From Arenicola marina (Eukaryota > Annelida > Polychaeta > Arenicolidae), in assembly GCA_964019135.1 (NCBI GenBank), contig OZ025264.1, positions 5,659,935 to 5,723,934 on the forward strand: a stretch of 64,000 nt of DNA, read 5' to 3'. Below the pieces are notes generated by a model that saw nothing but the letters and a program-made list of their open reading frames with translations, ran no database searches and was not told the DNA's origin. Within the stretch, counting starts at the first letter, position 1. Each line of letters begins with the position of its first letter. Below, one piece after another: positions 10,855 through 22,165 of the stretch. The position numbers and the translations under genes are program-made.

Positions 10855-11600
10855 GCAATATTAACGGTACTTTCGTATCTTTTATTTATTATGTCTTCGT
10901 GACTTCACGAACTTCATTTGACGATCACGACAATATTCGCGATGGCTTCTATTTTGTTAAGTATACCTACATACGAAATCATGGGTGAACTCATGAACTT
11001 GTGGGTGATGGTAGCTATTGCCAAATTAGCTGAACATCAAGCAGGCCCAAACTTTCGTAGGAGCACGTAAGCTATGACGTTGACGCACACTTAGCCCCCT
11101 CGCCATAGGTGTCTCTGAAGACGACGTGTTTAAGTGAACATGAAATTTTGTTCTCAAGAGCGATTGCTTGACTATGCTTGATTTTGAATGGCGCTACGAA
11201 TTTTACTTTTTATCTAATAATACGTCATCGTGACGTGACATGACGTCATTTGACGTTCGTGCAAATGCTCAAGATGGCTTCTATTTTTCTAATATGTCTA
11301 CTTATCAACTCGGGTTATGACAGCTATTGCCAAAGTGGCTGAAAATAAAGCAAACCCAACATTTCGTAGGGGCACGTTAGCTATGACGTCATTTTTGACG
11401 CATACTTATCCCCTGCGCCAAAAAAGTTACACACGGCACAAACTGTCCCTGAACACGACCTGCAACGTCAAGGGACCCGAAAGTCGCCATACCTTATAAT
11501 AACTGAGTAAGAGCTTACGTAAGATGTGTGACGTCATGACGTCATAGTGACGTTATGACGTGACGCACGACAACGTCCAAGTGGCAATACGCCATGGTTT
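10855..11600. repeat. Diverged tandem duplication (about 310 bp) rich in TGACGTCA
   Basis: Two related units lie at about 10860-11115 and 11185-11425. Shared ordered blocks are 'gatggcttctatttt', 'agctattgccaaa', 'acccaacatttcgtagg..gcacgt', 'agctatgacgt' and 'cttatcccctgcgcc'. A partial third unit follows at 11510-11600. Palindromic TGACGTCA or close variants occur near 11237, 11386, 11530 and 11538. It is not clear whether this is a local duplication or part of an unknown interspersed element. Confidence 0.65.
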
Positions 11601-12226
11601 ACTGCCAAAACTTATTCGATTGAAGAGCTAGGCGATAGAAAGAATAGTCCTTCAGCTATGGCTTGACGAAATGGCCAAAAGTTGCATTAGTTCATCATTG
11701 CGGAGACACGGAGACCTAGGACAAGAACAAAGAACAAAGATTCGACACAACTCATCTCAATTCATATTTCTATGACATATTAGAACATCATAGCGATAGC
11801 TTGATGGCAAATGTGCCCAAAAGCGAGAAAACTGACAGAGGTCATTTAGTGCGTTTTCTGCAAAACTTACGACCTCATTTTACTCGAAAATGAGTATTAC
11901 GCATCAAGAAGTGAGCAATACCCGAAAATTGCGCCTTGAATGCTAGCACATCTTGAAACTGACCAGAGATCTCTAGCGTCAATATTAACGGAGATATAAG
12001 CGTTTTTAGTTATTTGTTCAAAAAATCGCTGTGACCTTGACCTTTGACCTTTTAATCTGGGTGACGAGTATGGTATAGCCCTATAGCCTAGCTATTAGAT
12101 ACTAAAGACTGCGAACCGATGGATGCAGCCGTTAGGTCACAAGACGACTTCCCGTTTTTTAGTGAAACAGATATACAAATATACAAACACGACCAACCGA
12201 CATATGACGAATTTTCGTCATAACAA
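11601..12226. other. Noncoding, probably old interspersed repeat
   Basis: The sequence from about 11820 to 12180 has the feel of a decayed interspersed element: 'acggagatataagcg', then TGACCTTGACCTTTGACCTT at 12032-12051, then 'gatggatgcagccg'. I cannot name its family. It joins a SINE-1 fragment on the right. Confidence 0.35.
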
Positions 12227-12367
12227 GCGATCTTTATCCTGCGACAATACAGACATGACCACAGGGGTGGGGGGGGGGGCGAACCACCAATCCACGTGCC
12301 GTTAGGCTCTGAGTTGGCCAGATCGCTCAGTGAGAGCGCTCTGACCCATTGAGCTATCGGGGCGGCC
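12227..12367 (-). mobile_element. SINE-1 fragment, head half
   Basis: On the minus strand it reads GATAGCTCAATGGGTCAGAG (A box) to a B box with a poly-G disruption (plus-strand G tract at about 12266-12278), then 'caggataaagatcgc'. The 3' half and tail are absent. No target-site duplication is visible. Confidence 0.75.
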
Positions 12368-12555
12368 CTAGTGTCAGGGGAACACTGCTGTAAACGCTTC
12401 CTTCCACAGGTTGGTCTTTGTTATATGCTACAACCGTCGAATCATGATGTTTTTTTTAAGTATTCGCCACTCGTCGTTCAATCCACAAAACGCTGATAGT
12501 CAAGACTTGATGAACTCGGCGGTCCGCGTCAGTCCTAGCTTACGATAAGGAGGAT
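12368..12555. other. Noncoding spacer
   Basis: Nothing recognised. Confidence 0.3.
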
Positions 12556-12641
12556 GCCCATGTAACAGTACATTCTTGAAAAAGAATGTACGAGGCGCAA
12601 GCCGAGTACATATCTTGTCAAGAATGAACTGTTACACGGGT
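12556..12641. repeat. Short foldback (inverted-repeat) element
   Basis: The arms at 12556-12579 and 12618-12641 are inverted repeats matching at about 21 of 24 positions (core TGTAACAGTACATTCTTGA against its complement). The left arm also folds on itself: GTACATTCTT / AAGAATGTAC around a 3-base loop. The centre holds a GGC-GCAA-GCC mini-hairpin. A related weaker hairpin lies at 13385-13423. No transposase or clear target-site duplication is seen, so the MITE label is only a possibility. Confidence 0.7.
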
Positions 12642-13517
12642 ATTCTCTGACTTAAAGTACGGTCGGTAAGCCTCACGTGGTCCATGAAGCGTGAATAAGA
12701 GTTCTTTTAAGATGTACATTGCATCTCTCGCTTCCGAAACCAATAAAATAGCTGACTGAAGTCTGTTCATATTCTATCTGAGAACCCACGAAATGTATTG
12801 TTGTAGCAATGGTAAACTTGAGTCATACGTGAGCTAAGCTGAAACAGTGGTTCGTCCTGACATGGAAGAACGTCGGACGCTGCAGCCACAAGTCAGTTTA
12901 GTTCATCTTCAGATTGCAAGAATGAAGTCGTGTTTCGCATCAAGGCGCGTAGGCTACTTCGAATGGATTATGTGCCCTTATACAGACGATAATGGTCATT
13001 TAAATGTGGAATAGGATACAATGGTTCAAATTATTGGATACTGAAAGGATATGATATTATCCTCTAGTGTGATTATATGATATAAGGAGATGTCGGTATG
13101 TATTTTACATATGAATTACATATGATCTCAAATTCAGTTTATAAAAGTGGATTTTCTGATCTATGCTTGTTTTGATGAGAAATTTGTATCTGTTTTTGCT
13201 GGGGCTTTCCGTCGGGCGTCAAGTTTCCAGTTCATCATCCATTGTGGTTGTGACCTATTTCAGACAAGCTCACTTATTGCTCATGATTGGCATTGACTGC
13301 GATGGTCGATTTCGTAACAGAAGGACGATTGTTCAACAGAAAAATTGTTTGGTCTCCTTGAGTCAATCGCAACTTATCAGCTCGCTAAAACAGTACATTC
13401 GTGAAAAATAATGTACAGTTTAGACAATAGAATGACGTCATAGCAGAACTTTAATATGTCATAAGCCACTCAGCTTGGTATGTTTTGGTCGTATTGCTCA
13501 GGTATTACTCGATTGGT
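12642..13517. other. Noncoding; possible old repeat and a second hairpin
   Basis: 12700-12960 shows loose, ordered similarity to 30490-30700 (for example 'attgttgtagcaatggtaaac' against 'attattgtagcatatggtaga', both followed by 'cgtgagc' and 'acatggaaga'). A hairpin CAGTACATT...AATGTACAG sits at 13391-13419. Confidence 0.35.
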
Positions 13518-13530
13518 GCCTTTTCTGCAA

Positions 13531-13785
13531 TGGAACGGCCCACCGCGAGTCGCTATGGTTTGTGAAACTGGACTTGAAACGCCAATCTAGGCGTCCACCA
13601 GCGAGCACAAACCAAGCTCTATCGACAGGTCACCGTTGCGATGACTGCGGAAAGCTCTGTCGATCGCAGATAGGCTTATTCAGTCATAAGCGTAAATGCC
13701 GCGTTACGAATCGTATAACTTAAAACAAACAAAGCTGCAAATCCATCGTCTTTCGCAGACGGACGGATGCCAATCACAACCACAC
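13531..13785 (+). mobile_element. LINE-A copy 1, 5'-truncated 3' end
   Basis: This is the last 60 or so codons plus 3' UTR of a non-LTR retrotransposon ORF2. The frame ends with LWFVKLDLKRQSRRPPAST, then a zinc-finger-like tail HRCDDCGKLCRSQIGL..HKRKC, then a stop at about 13721. The UTR has a CGTCTTTCGCAGACG hairpin and ends at GACGGACGGATGCC plus an A/C-rich tail. Near-perfect duplications GCCTTTTCTGCAA (13518-13530) and GCCCTTTCTGCAA (13786-13798) flank it. It is highly similar to the copy at 35589-35933 and slightly shorter at its 5' end. Confidence 0.88.
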
Positions 13786-13798
13786 GCCCTTTCTGCAA

Positions 13799-14118
13799 CA
13801 ATCAATGTGCCGTTGGACCCTGGGGGATGGACCATCAGATCATCGCTGCAATTCATTATATTATAACAACGCTCCTTACAGCGATCATGTTCTGAGAGAG
13901 AAACAAAGGTAGATGAGGTCGAGACCAGACGTGTTGCTGTGGAGTCTTTGGTTCGGGTGGGATAGTGGCCCACCTTTCATAAGGTACTGGAGGTTGATGA
14001 GGAGTTGATCTTGCGAAATTACTTATGGCAAAATGGGTGACACGTAGATCATGAATGACGAGCCTGTCTCATAGTGTGCCTAGTCTGCGGCGATCTGACA
14101 ATGTGTTCCCTTTATATA
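13799..14118. other. Noncoding spacer
   Basis: Unique-looking sequence between LINE-A and SINE-1. Nothing recognised. Confidence 0.35.
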
Positions 14119-14130
14119 ATCTATCGTAAG

Positions 14131-14389
14131 ATAAGATGGTTGGTTGGTTATTCAGGACGCTTTAACCCCTTTTGGTCATATCGCGTCAATGGGAGAACGA
14201 AGGGAGAGTGGAGCCATGTCCTCGGGGGTAACCCCCCTATTCTTTACGAAGAAAGACATGGGATCTTTATCCTGATCTTTAGCATGGCCACAGCGGGGCT
14301 CGAACCACCGATCCACGTGCCGTTATGCTCTCAGGTGGCCAGACCACTCAATGCGAGCGCTCTAACCCACTGAGCTATCGGGCCGACCC
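14131..14389 (-). mobile_element. SINE-1, full length, perfect 12 bp target-site duplication
   Basis: Minus-strand SINE-1 with A box (GATAGCTCAGTGGGTTAGAG), B box (GGTTCGAGCCC), body and CCAACCAACC tail. It is bounded by perfect ATCTATCGTAAG duplications at 14119-14130 and 14390-14401. Length is 259 bp. It landed at the left edge of the decayed CGTAA-rich array that starts at about 14393. Confidence 0.93.
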
Positions 14390-14392
14390 ATC

Positions 14393-14800
14393 TATCGTAA
14401 GCGCCTTCGTTGCGATCTGTCGTAATTTGCGCCCTCGTTATGATCGATCGTAACTGCGTTCTTGTTATATGTCGTAGTTTGCGCTCTTGTTATAATATGT
14501 CGTAATTTGCTCTCTTGTTATATAATCTGTCGTAATTTGCACCTTTCTTATAATCTCGTAATTAGCGCCAGTGTGGTAATCAATTCGTAATCTTTGCCCT
14601 TGTAATCTATGGTAATATGCGTCCGTGTATATATTCCTTGCACCCTTGTGTCTGCCCGTAGCTTGCACCCTCGTATAGACCAATTTGCGGATTGGTACAT
14701 CGTCTATCCTGGGGTGTAACGTGACTTGCGCTCTTCTGTGTATCGCAAAATCTATAACGTCTAGAATATTTTGTAATTTGTGTCCTCGTTTCTTGCGGAT
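14393..14800. repeat. Decayed array, about 27 bp unit
   Basis: The core GTCGTAATTTGCGCCCTTGTTAT recurs about 12 times in variable forms. Units range from roughly 20 to 32 bp. Similarity fades to the right. Confidence 0.75.
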
Positions 14801-15229
14801 TGATTCACAGTGGCGGCAACCGGTCGTAATAAACTGTCGATAATCAGGCTATAAGGACTGTCGATAATCAGGCTATCAGGACTGCCCTGAGGGTAATTAG
14901 GGCGGACCTTAGCTCGGTGATTAATGCGTTTGCATCAGGTACAATCCACGGTTTTTCGCTACGTAAAATACCACGTGTCCACGTGACATTTGCGGCAGCG
15001 TGGCAGGTGCGCTCAGTTTGTCGGTTCAGAGGAACTAGCCAGCTTTCCGGTGACTGTGTTGTGCGGGTGGTTATCAGGGAGAGACGGGGATGGATGTTCG
15101 TGTTCCACGAACTACGGGTGTGCCGAACCTGGTGTCTCAGGTCTCGCGTGCTTGTCGACTGAACTAGTCATACCCACACCCAACATCCCCAAAGTCGAAG
15201 GATGATTCCTTTAGAAAAGGAGCGGATAC
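14801..15229. other. Noncoding; one 25 bp duplication
   Basis: GACTGTCGATAATCAGGCTA is tandemly duplicated at about 14835-14885. The rest up to the 35 bp array is unique-looking. Confidence 0.4.
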
Positions 15230-16747
15230 AGAAAATGGGTGGATACTGAAGGACCGGCTGGTGACTGAAGTGTGTGGATACTGAAGGACCGGCTGGTGAC
15301 TGAAGTGTGTGGATACTGAAGGACCGGCTGGTGACAGAAGTGGGTGAATACTGAAGGACAGGCTGGTGACAGAAGTGGGTGGATACTGAAGGACCGGCTG
15401 GTGACAGAAGTGGGTGGATACTGAAGGACCGGCTGGTGACTGAAGTGTGTGGAGACTGAAGGACCGGCTGGTGACAGAAGTGGGTGGATACTGAAGGACC
15501 AGCTGGTGACTGAAGTGGGTGGATACTGAAGGACCGGCTGGTGACTGAAGTGGGTGGATACTGAAGGACCGGCTGGTGACAGAAGTGGGTGGATACTGAA
15601 GGACCGGTTGGTGACTGAAGTGGGTGGATACTGAAGGACCGGCTGGTGACAGAAGTGGGTGGATACTGAAGGACCGGCTGGTGAGAGAAGTGGGTGGATA
15701 CTGAAGGACCGGTTGGTGACTGAAGTCGATGGATACTGAAGAACCGGCTGGTCTACAGAAGTGTGTGGATACTGAAGAACCGGCTGGTGACAGAAGTGGG
15801 TGGATACTGAAGGACCGGCTGGTGACTGAAGTGGGTGGATACTGAAGGACCGGCTGGTGACAGAAGTGGGTGGATACTGAAAGATCGGTTGGTGACTGAA
15901 GTGGGTGGATACTGAAGGACCGGCTGGTGACAGAAGTGGGTGGATACTGAAGGACCGGTTGGTGACTGAAGTGGGTGGATACTGAAGGACCGGTTGGTGA
16001 CTGAAGTGGGTGGATACTGAAGGACCGGCTGGTGACAGAAGTGGGTGGATACTGAAGGACCGGCTGGTGACAGAAGTGGGTGGATACTGAAGGACCGGCT
16101 GGTGACAGAAGTGGGTTGATACTGAAGGACCGGCTGGTGACTGAAGTGTCTGGATACTGAAGAACCGGCTGGTGACAGAAGTGGGTGGATACTGAAGGAC
16201 CAGCTGGTGACTGAAGTGGGTGGGTACTGAAGGACCGGCTGGTGACAGAAGTGGGTGGATACTGAAAGACCGGTTGGTGACTGAAGTGAGTGGATACTGA
16301 AGGACCGGCTGGTGACAGAAGTGGGTGGATACTGAAGGACCGGCTGGTGAGAGAAGTGGGTTGATACTGAAGGACCGGCTGGTGACAGAAGTGGGTGGAT
16401 ACTGAAGGACCGGCTGGTGACTGAAGTGTGTGGATGCTGAAGGAAGGGCTAGTGACAGAAGTGGGTTGATACTGAAGGACCAGCTGGTGACAGAAGTGGG
16501 TGGATACTGAAGGACCGGCTGGTGACAGAAGTGGGTGGATACTGAAGGACCGGCTGGTGACTGAAGTGGGTGGATACTGAAGGACCGGTTGGTGACAGAA
16601 GTGGGTGGATACTGAAGGACCGGCTGGTGACAGAAGTGGGTGGATACTGAAGGACCGGCTGGTGACTGAAGTGTGTGGATACTGAAGGAAGGGCTAGTGA
16701 CAGAAGTGGGTGGATACTGTAGGACCGGCTGGTGACAGAAGTGGGAA
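15230..16747. repeat. 35 bp minisatellite, about 43 copies
   Basis: The unit is GTGGGTGGATACTGAAGGAC plus CGGCTGGTGACAGAA. The period is 35 bp (15841 to 15876). Units vary at GACAGAAG/GACTGAAG and CGGCTGG/CGGTTGG. Mixed order of these variants suggests local higher-order duplication. A minus-strand frame at the right edge (Ser/Pro/His-rich) is an artefact. Confidence 0.96.
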
Positions 16748-17118
16748 ATACGTCTTGTGGCAACGATCGGTTCACCATGGACGCGCTCGTGGTCACCAGA
16801 ACGATGAAATACATGGTAAATTTATTCTCACTACGCTTCATTAATGACATTGTGTGACAGGTCATTGACACTTATGCATATCTATTATTAAGATGTTTAA
16901 AAATGTAATGATATATTAATACACTAATCAATTCTCATTTGAATTTTGGAGATATTTTAAAGATGGCATTTTGGAGCAGACCTGCATTTGCAAAATACGA
17001 TTAACCAGAAATTGCTGTCCTTTTGAGGTTGTGATAAAAAATGCAGCAGTATTTGAATTTCATTATTTGACACATTTTTGTCGTGAAATGGCAGAACAAA
17101 ATGTTCGGTTAAACAAGA
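16748..17118. other. AT-rich noncoding
   Basis: Nothing recognised between the 35 bp array and SINE-1. Confidence 0.35.
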
Positions 17119-17131
17119 CACGCTCATCAGA

Positions 17132-17385
17132 TTGGTTGGTTATTCGGGACGCTTTAACCACTTTTGGTCATATCGCGTCAATGGGCGAAGGAAGGGAAAG
17201 TGGAGCCATGTCCCCGGTGGTAACCCCCTACTCATAACGAAGGAAGACATGGGATCTTTATCTTGCGACCACACAGACATGGCCACAGCAGGGCTCGAAC
17301 CACCGACCCACGTGCCGTTAGGCTCTCAGGTGACCAGAGCACTCAATGCGAGCGCTCTAGCCCACTGAGCTGTCGCGCTGGCCCC
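17132..17385 (-). mobile_element. SINE-1, full length, perfect 13 bp target-site duplication
   Basis: Minus-strand copy with A box, B box GGTTCGAGCCC, body and CCAACC tail. Flanking CACGCTCATCAGA repeats lie at 17119-17131 and 17386-17398. Length is 254 bp. It is nearly colinear with the 14131-14389 copy, so both look fairly young. Confidence 0.93.
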
Positions 17386-17398
17386 CACGCTCATCAGA

Positions 17399-20049
17399 AA
17401 ACTGGAAGGGTAGGACAACATGTGCATCAGCTGGTGAAACGACCGAAACGTGAAACGTTATAGTGTATACATGTATCTGTAGACCGGCCCCATTAAGGAA
17501 AGGTCGCGTCCCTACGACCTATAATCAATATATTATCGATAATAAGATACGACGATCAATTCTGTTCTTGTATTCTTGTATGGTGACTAACTGTATCAAA
17601 TACATTGCCTTGCCCAATTTGTGGCTTTATGAGATTTAAACGACATGGCTAGTATAATATACTTGTGCCTGTCTCATATTAATAATGGAAGAATGTCAAG
17701 GGTTCTGTGCGGTTTACACCTTACCACATCAAAGTCAACGAAGTGGTACTTTGAGGTACATCGGGATTTAACCATCGCATGGTAAACGAGAGTAACGTAT
17801 GGCGGTGCCAACTGGGATGGTAAGGGATTGAGGTGCAAGTGGGGGAGAGGTCGGAAAAAGGGGTAAGGGAGTACAGGTGGGAAGGAGGTGGGGTTGGGGG
17901 GGGGGGGGGTGGTCGTGAGCGACTGTCCGGCCACGGGTCGATAGACTTGTAGATTGCTCCCCTAGTGGTGATAGGTGGACTAGAGTCCTTGACTGGGAGT
18001 GAATCTGGTAATTACATTGTCCAAAGACACCTGGACACCAGGCTTAGACCAGACACAGGCTCCCCCAGTGTCCACCCAAGCCCCGTTGTTGGCGACAGGA
18101 GACGGAATAAGCAGCTTCTCTCATTATACTATATAGCTCAGTCCACCGCTGTTACTCCCACCACACCACACCACACGCCCTACTGCCGCTCCCTACACCC
18201 CCCCACCGGGGGGCGGAGGCTGCACCCCTTTCCCCCACTCCGGAGTCTTCCGGTCCCAGTTGTCGGTAATCTCACTGAGGTAGCAGGCTTTATTTCTCCA
18301 GTCCGACGCGAAATTCTCCCGCCACAAGGGGATTGAGCCCCCGTCCTTTCTGTCCCTCCCCCCCCCTTCTCACCCTGCCTGCCCTCCTCCGACCCCCCCC
18401 CCCCCCCCCACCCCCACACCCCCCGTAGCCCCATCTCCTCCCCTCCCGGGGGACCCGCAGACACCACCTCTGACTACTCTCCCCCGTCGCGAGATTATTC
18501 AATCACGACCGGCGTCGCTTGGCAATGACACGTGTGATTTTGGGTGAAAAAAGCCACGTGGCGCATGCAGAAACAGGTCTAAATTGGTTCATAATGTCTT
18601 TGAGGCAGGAAGCGGGGAATTTGTTAAGCAACTCCCATCGCTGTGAGTTGTAAATTCGGCCGCTTGACCGCGTCATTATGGAATTTCGGAGTCGCCCCAA
18701 ACCTCCTGTGCCTTCCTCTCCCCTGGTCTATACCCCCCTCCCCTATGGGTAGGGACACCCCGCCTACCCGCGCCTACCCGCCAAAAGTGGGTTGTTGTAT
18801 ACACTTTATAAGACTAGGCAGGATATGACGCCTCCTGGTGGTGGGTAACGATCTTAGCAGAGGAGAAGAGGTTTTTTTAATACGTCTACCGACCGCGGAA
18901 CAAAGCATAAAGGAACTAGATATTGGGCGGCTACAGCTATTGACGACCGGTGCTTGTGGCGCAACTGGCCTCCCCCCCCCCCCCCAACTCCGCTCCCCTT
19001 CCTAGCCTGTCCCCATCATCAAATCAAAGTCTCCCCTCCACAAAAAAAATCGGGTGTAAAATTTTGGCGCATCTACCTTTGTGAAAATATATGGTTTTGC
19101 TAATAAGGTACGGACGTATTGCAAAAGGATAGAAAAACTGCTCCGCTGCCTAAGTTAATTTGCTGGGGTAACAGCAGGCAGACCTCTTGTTGCCTCCATT
19201 GGCTTCCAGTACCGTTTTGTCATATACGTTTTTGTTGGGGGTTCCTTTGTAGAATCTCTGCTCAGTTGATTGGCTCTCATAATGACGCGACGGCAGCACA
19301 GTTATTGGTTACCACAGTTTTATGGCGACAAGGATATAATTCAGTTATATAAAGCATCTCCATGTCTGTGAATGTTTTTGTATTATTAATCACCAAAGCG
19401 TTGTGATGTCCTGTGCCTCTGTCGAGTAAGGCACCCTCGCAGTCTTAGATGTGATATTTTCCTCGTGGTTTTTATCCCCTCCCGTCTTGTTCTGCGCCCT
19501 ACTCTATAGATCCTCCTTCTCCGCGGCAGAACTTCTATATTACATCTAGCGCTTTTGTCCCGCTTCTTATAGGTGTCCAGCTCTTTCAGTCCAAGGAACT
19601 CGCGTTTGACAACTATCCACTGTGACAGTCCTTTCTAATTTGAAGTATTATCTAAGTTGTTGTCGGGTTAACTCAGTTTGTGAAACGTCACTAATATGTA
19701 AAGGTACAGAGTTTTTAAAGAGTGTCACGTCACGTGTTGTCTGATTGCTTGTTGCCATTAGTTACCTCCGTAGATGAACCGGAACGCATTGAACTCTGGG
19801 AGTCGTTTTTACGAGCTCGTAACCTTACCGTTTACATTAACGACTGGTTGTAAATGGTTGTAGCTTTACGGTCAGCGAAAATGAGCGTCATCCAGCGGCT
19901 ATTAAGAGGCACCAACTTCGTGTCATTTATGTTTTAATCAATATTATTAAATAAATGTTTGCTGCGAGGCATTTGGGGCGGAAAGAATTTGTGAAGCGAC
20001 TCCCATTGATGTGACATGTCCAGTCTGTAACTTGGTGGTGTGATTATGG
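17399..20049. other. Noncoding; C/G tracts and a weak LINE remnant
   Basis: A G14 tract lies near 17893. C-rich blocks are at 18180-18480 (with a run of about 17 C near 18393) and 18970-18984. A possible LINE remnant lies at 19140-19260 and is listed separately. No gene is supported. Confidence 0.4.
19140..19260 (+). mobile_element. Possible LINE remnant
   Basis: A short frame carries LHWLPV (19194-19211) followed by an HIRF-like segment. This resembles the LHWLPV..RI.F motif seen C-terminal to the reverse transcriptase in many CR1/Jockey-type LINEs. Only this motif supports the call. No tail or duplication is seen. Confidence 0.25.
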
Positions 20050-22165
20050 AATTACTGAGCGTTGGCCTGAGCCTGCACCATCCTCCCACTCCCCTGCCCA
20101 TCCTCCCACTCTCCTGCTCCTGCCCCGACTCCACTGCCGTTCCCCTGCACCATCCTCCCACTCCCCTGCTCCTGCCCCTCCCCTGCCCCGACTCCACTCC
20201 CATTCCCCTGCCCATCCTGCCACTCCCCTGCCCCGACTCCACTCCCACTCCCCTGCTCCTCCCACTCCCCTGCGCCTGCCCCGACTCCACTCCCACTCCC
20301 CTGCTCCTCCCACTCCACTGCCCCTCCCCCCACTCTCCTGCCCATCCTCCCACTCCCCTGCCCATCCCTCCACTCCCCTGCTCCTGCCACTCCCCTGCCC
20401 CAACTCCACTCCCACTCCCCTGCCCCGACTCCACTCCCACTCTCCTGCCCATCCTCCCACTCCCCTGCCCATCCCCCCACTCCCCTGCCCCGACTCCACT
20501 CCCACTCCCCTGCCCATCATGCCACTCCCCTGCCCCGACTCCACTCCCACTCCCCTGCCCCGACTCCACTCCCACTCCCCTGCCCCGACTCCACTCCCAC
20601 TCCCCTGCCCCGACTCCACTCCCACTCCCCTGCCCATCCTTCCACTCCCCTGCCCATCCCCCCACTCCCCTGCCCCGACTCCACTCCCACTCCCCTGCCC
20701 ATCATGCCACTCCCCTGCCCCGACTCCACTCCCACTCCCCTGCCCCGACTCCACTCCCACTCCCCTGCCCATCCTTCTACTCCCCTGCCCATCCCCCCAC
20801 TTCCCTGCCCCGACTCCACTCCCACTCCCCTGCCCCGACTCTACTCCCACTCCCCTGCCCCGACTCCACTCCCACTCCCTGCCCATCCTGCCACTCCCCT
20901 GCCCCGACTCCACTCCCACTCCCCTGCCCACCCTGCCACTCCCCTGCCCCGACTCCACTCCCACTCCCCTGCCCAACCTGCCCCTCCCCTGCCCCGACTC
21001 CACTCCCACTCCCCTGCCCCGACTCCACTCCCACTCCCCTGCCCCGACTTCACTCCCACTGCCCTGCCCATCCTGCCACTCCCCTGCCCCGACTCCACTC
21101 CCACTCCCCTGCTCCTGCCACTCCCCTGCCCCTGCTCCGACTCCACTCCCACTCCCCTGCCCCGATTTTACTCCCACTTCCCTGCTCCTGCCACTCCCCT
21201 GCCCCGACTCCACTCCCACTGCCCCGCCCATCCTCCCACTCCCCTGCCCCGACTCCACTCCCACTCCCCTACTCCTGCCACTCCCCTGCCCCTGCCCCGA
21301 CTCCACTCCCACTCCCCTGCCCATCCTCCCACTGCCCTGCTCATCCTCCCACTCCCCTGCTCCTGCCACTCCCCTGCCCCTGCCCCGGCTCCACTCCCAC
21401 TGCCCTGCCCATCCTGCCACTCCCCTGCCCCGACTCCACTCCCACTCCCCTGGCCCGACTCCACTCCCACTCCCCTGCTCCTGCCACTCTCCTGCCCCTG
21501 CCCCGACTCCACTCCCACTGCCCTGCCCCTACCCCGACTCCACTCCCACTGCCCTGCCCATCCTGCCACTCCCCTGCCCCGACTCCACTCCCACTCCCCT
21601 GCCCCGACTCCACTCCCACTCCCCTGCTCCTGCCACTCTCCTGCCCCTGCCCCGACTCCATTCCCACTCCCCTGCTCCTGCCACTCCCCTGCCCCTGCTC
21701 CGACTCCACTCCCACTCCCCTGCCCATCCTGCCACTCCCCTGCCCCGACTCCACTCCCACTCCCCTGCCCCGATTCCACTCCCCTGCCCCTACTCTACTC
21801 CCACTCCCCTGCCCCGACTCCACTCCCACTCCCCTGCTCCTGCCACTCTCCTGCCCCTGCCCCGACTCCACTCCCACTGCCCTGCCCGTCCTGGCACTCC
21901 CCTGCCCCGACTCCACTCCCACTCCCCTGCTCCTGCCACTCCCCTGCCCCTGCCCCGAATCCACTCACTCCCCTGTTCCTGCCACTCCCCTGCCCCTGCC
22001 ACTCCCCTGCCCCTGCTCCGACTCCACTCCCACTCCCCTGCCCATCCTGCCACTCCCCTGCCCCGACTCCACTCCCACTCCCCTGCCCCGATTCCACTCC
22101 CCTGCCCCGTCTCCACTCCCACTCCCCTGCCCATCCTCCCACTTACCTCCCCATCCTCCCACTCC
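20050..22165. repeat. 25 bp C-rich minisatellite, about 85 copies
   Basis: The main unit is TGCCCCGACTCCACTCCCAC plus TCCCC (20531 to 20556 is 25 bp). It is interspersed with shorter variants such as CCCATCCTGCCACTCCCC and TGCTCCTGCCACTCCCC. The + strand is almost free of G apart from TG and CG steps. All six frames stay open for hundreds of codons (up to 743), reading PTPLPLPC-type or GVESGQGSG-type strings. That is expected from composition and is not evidence for a protein. Confidence 0.96.
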
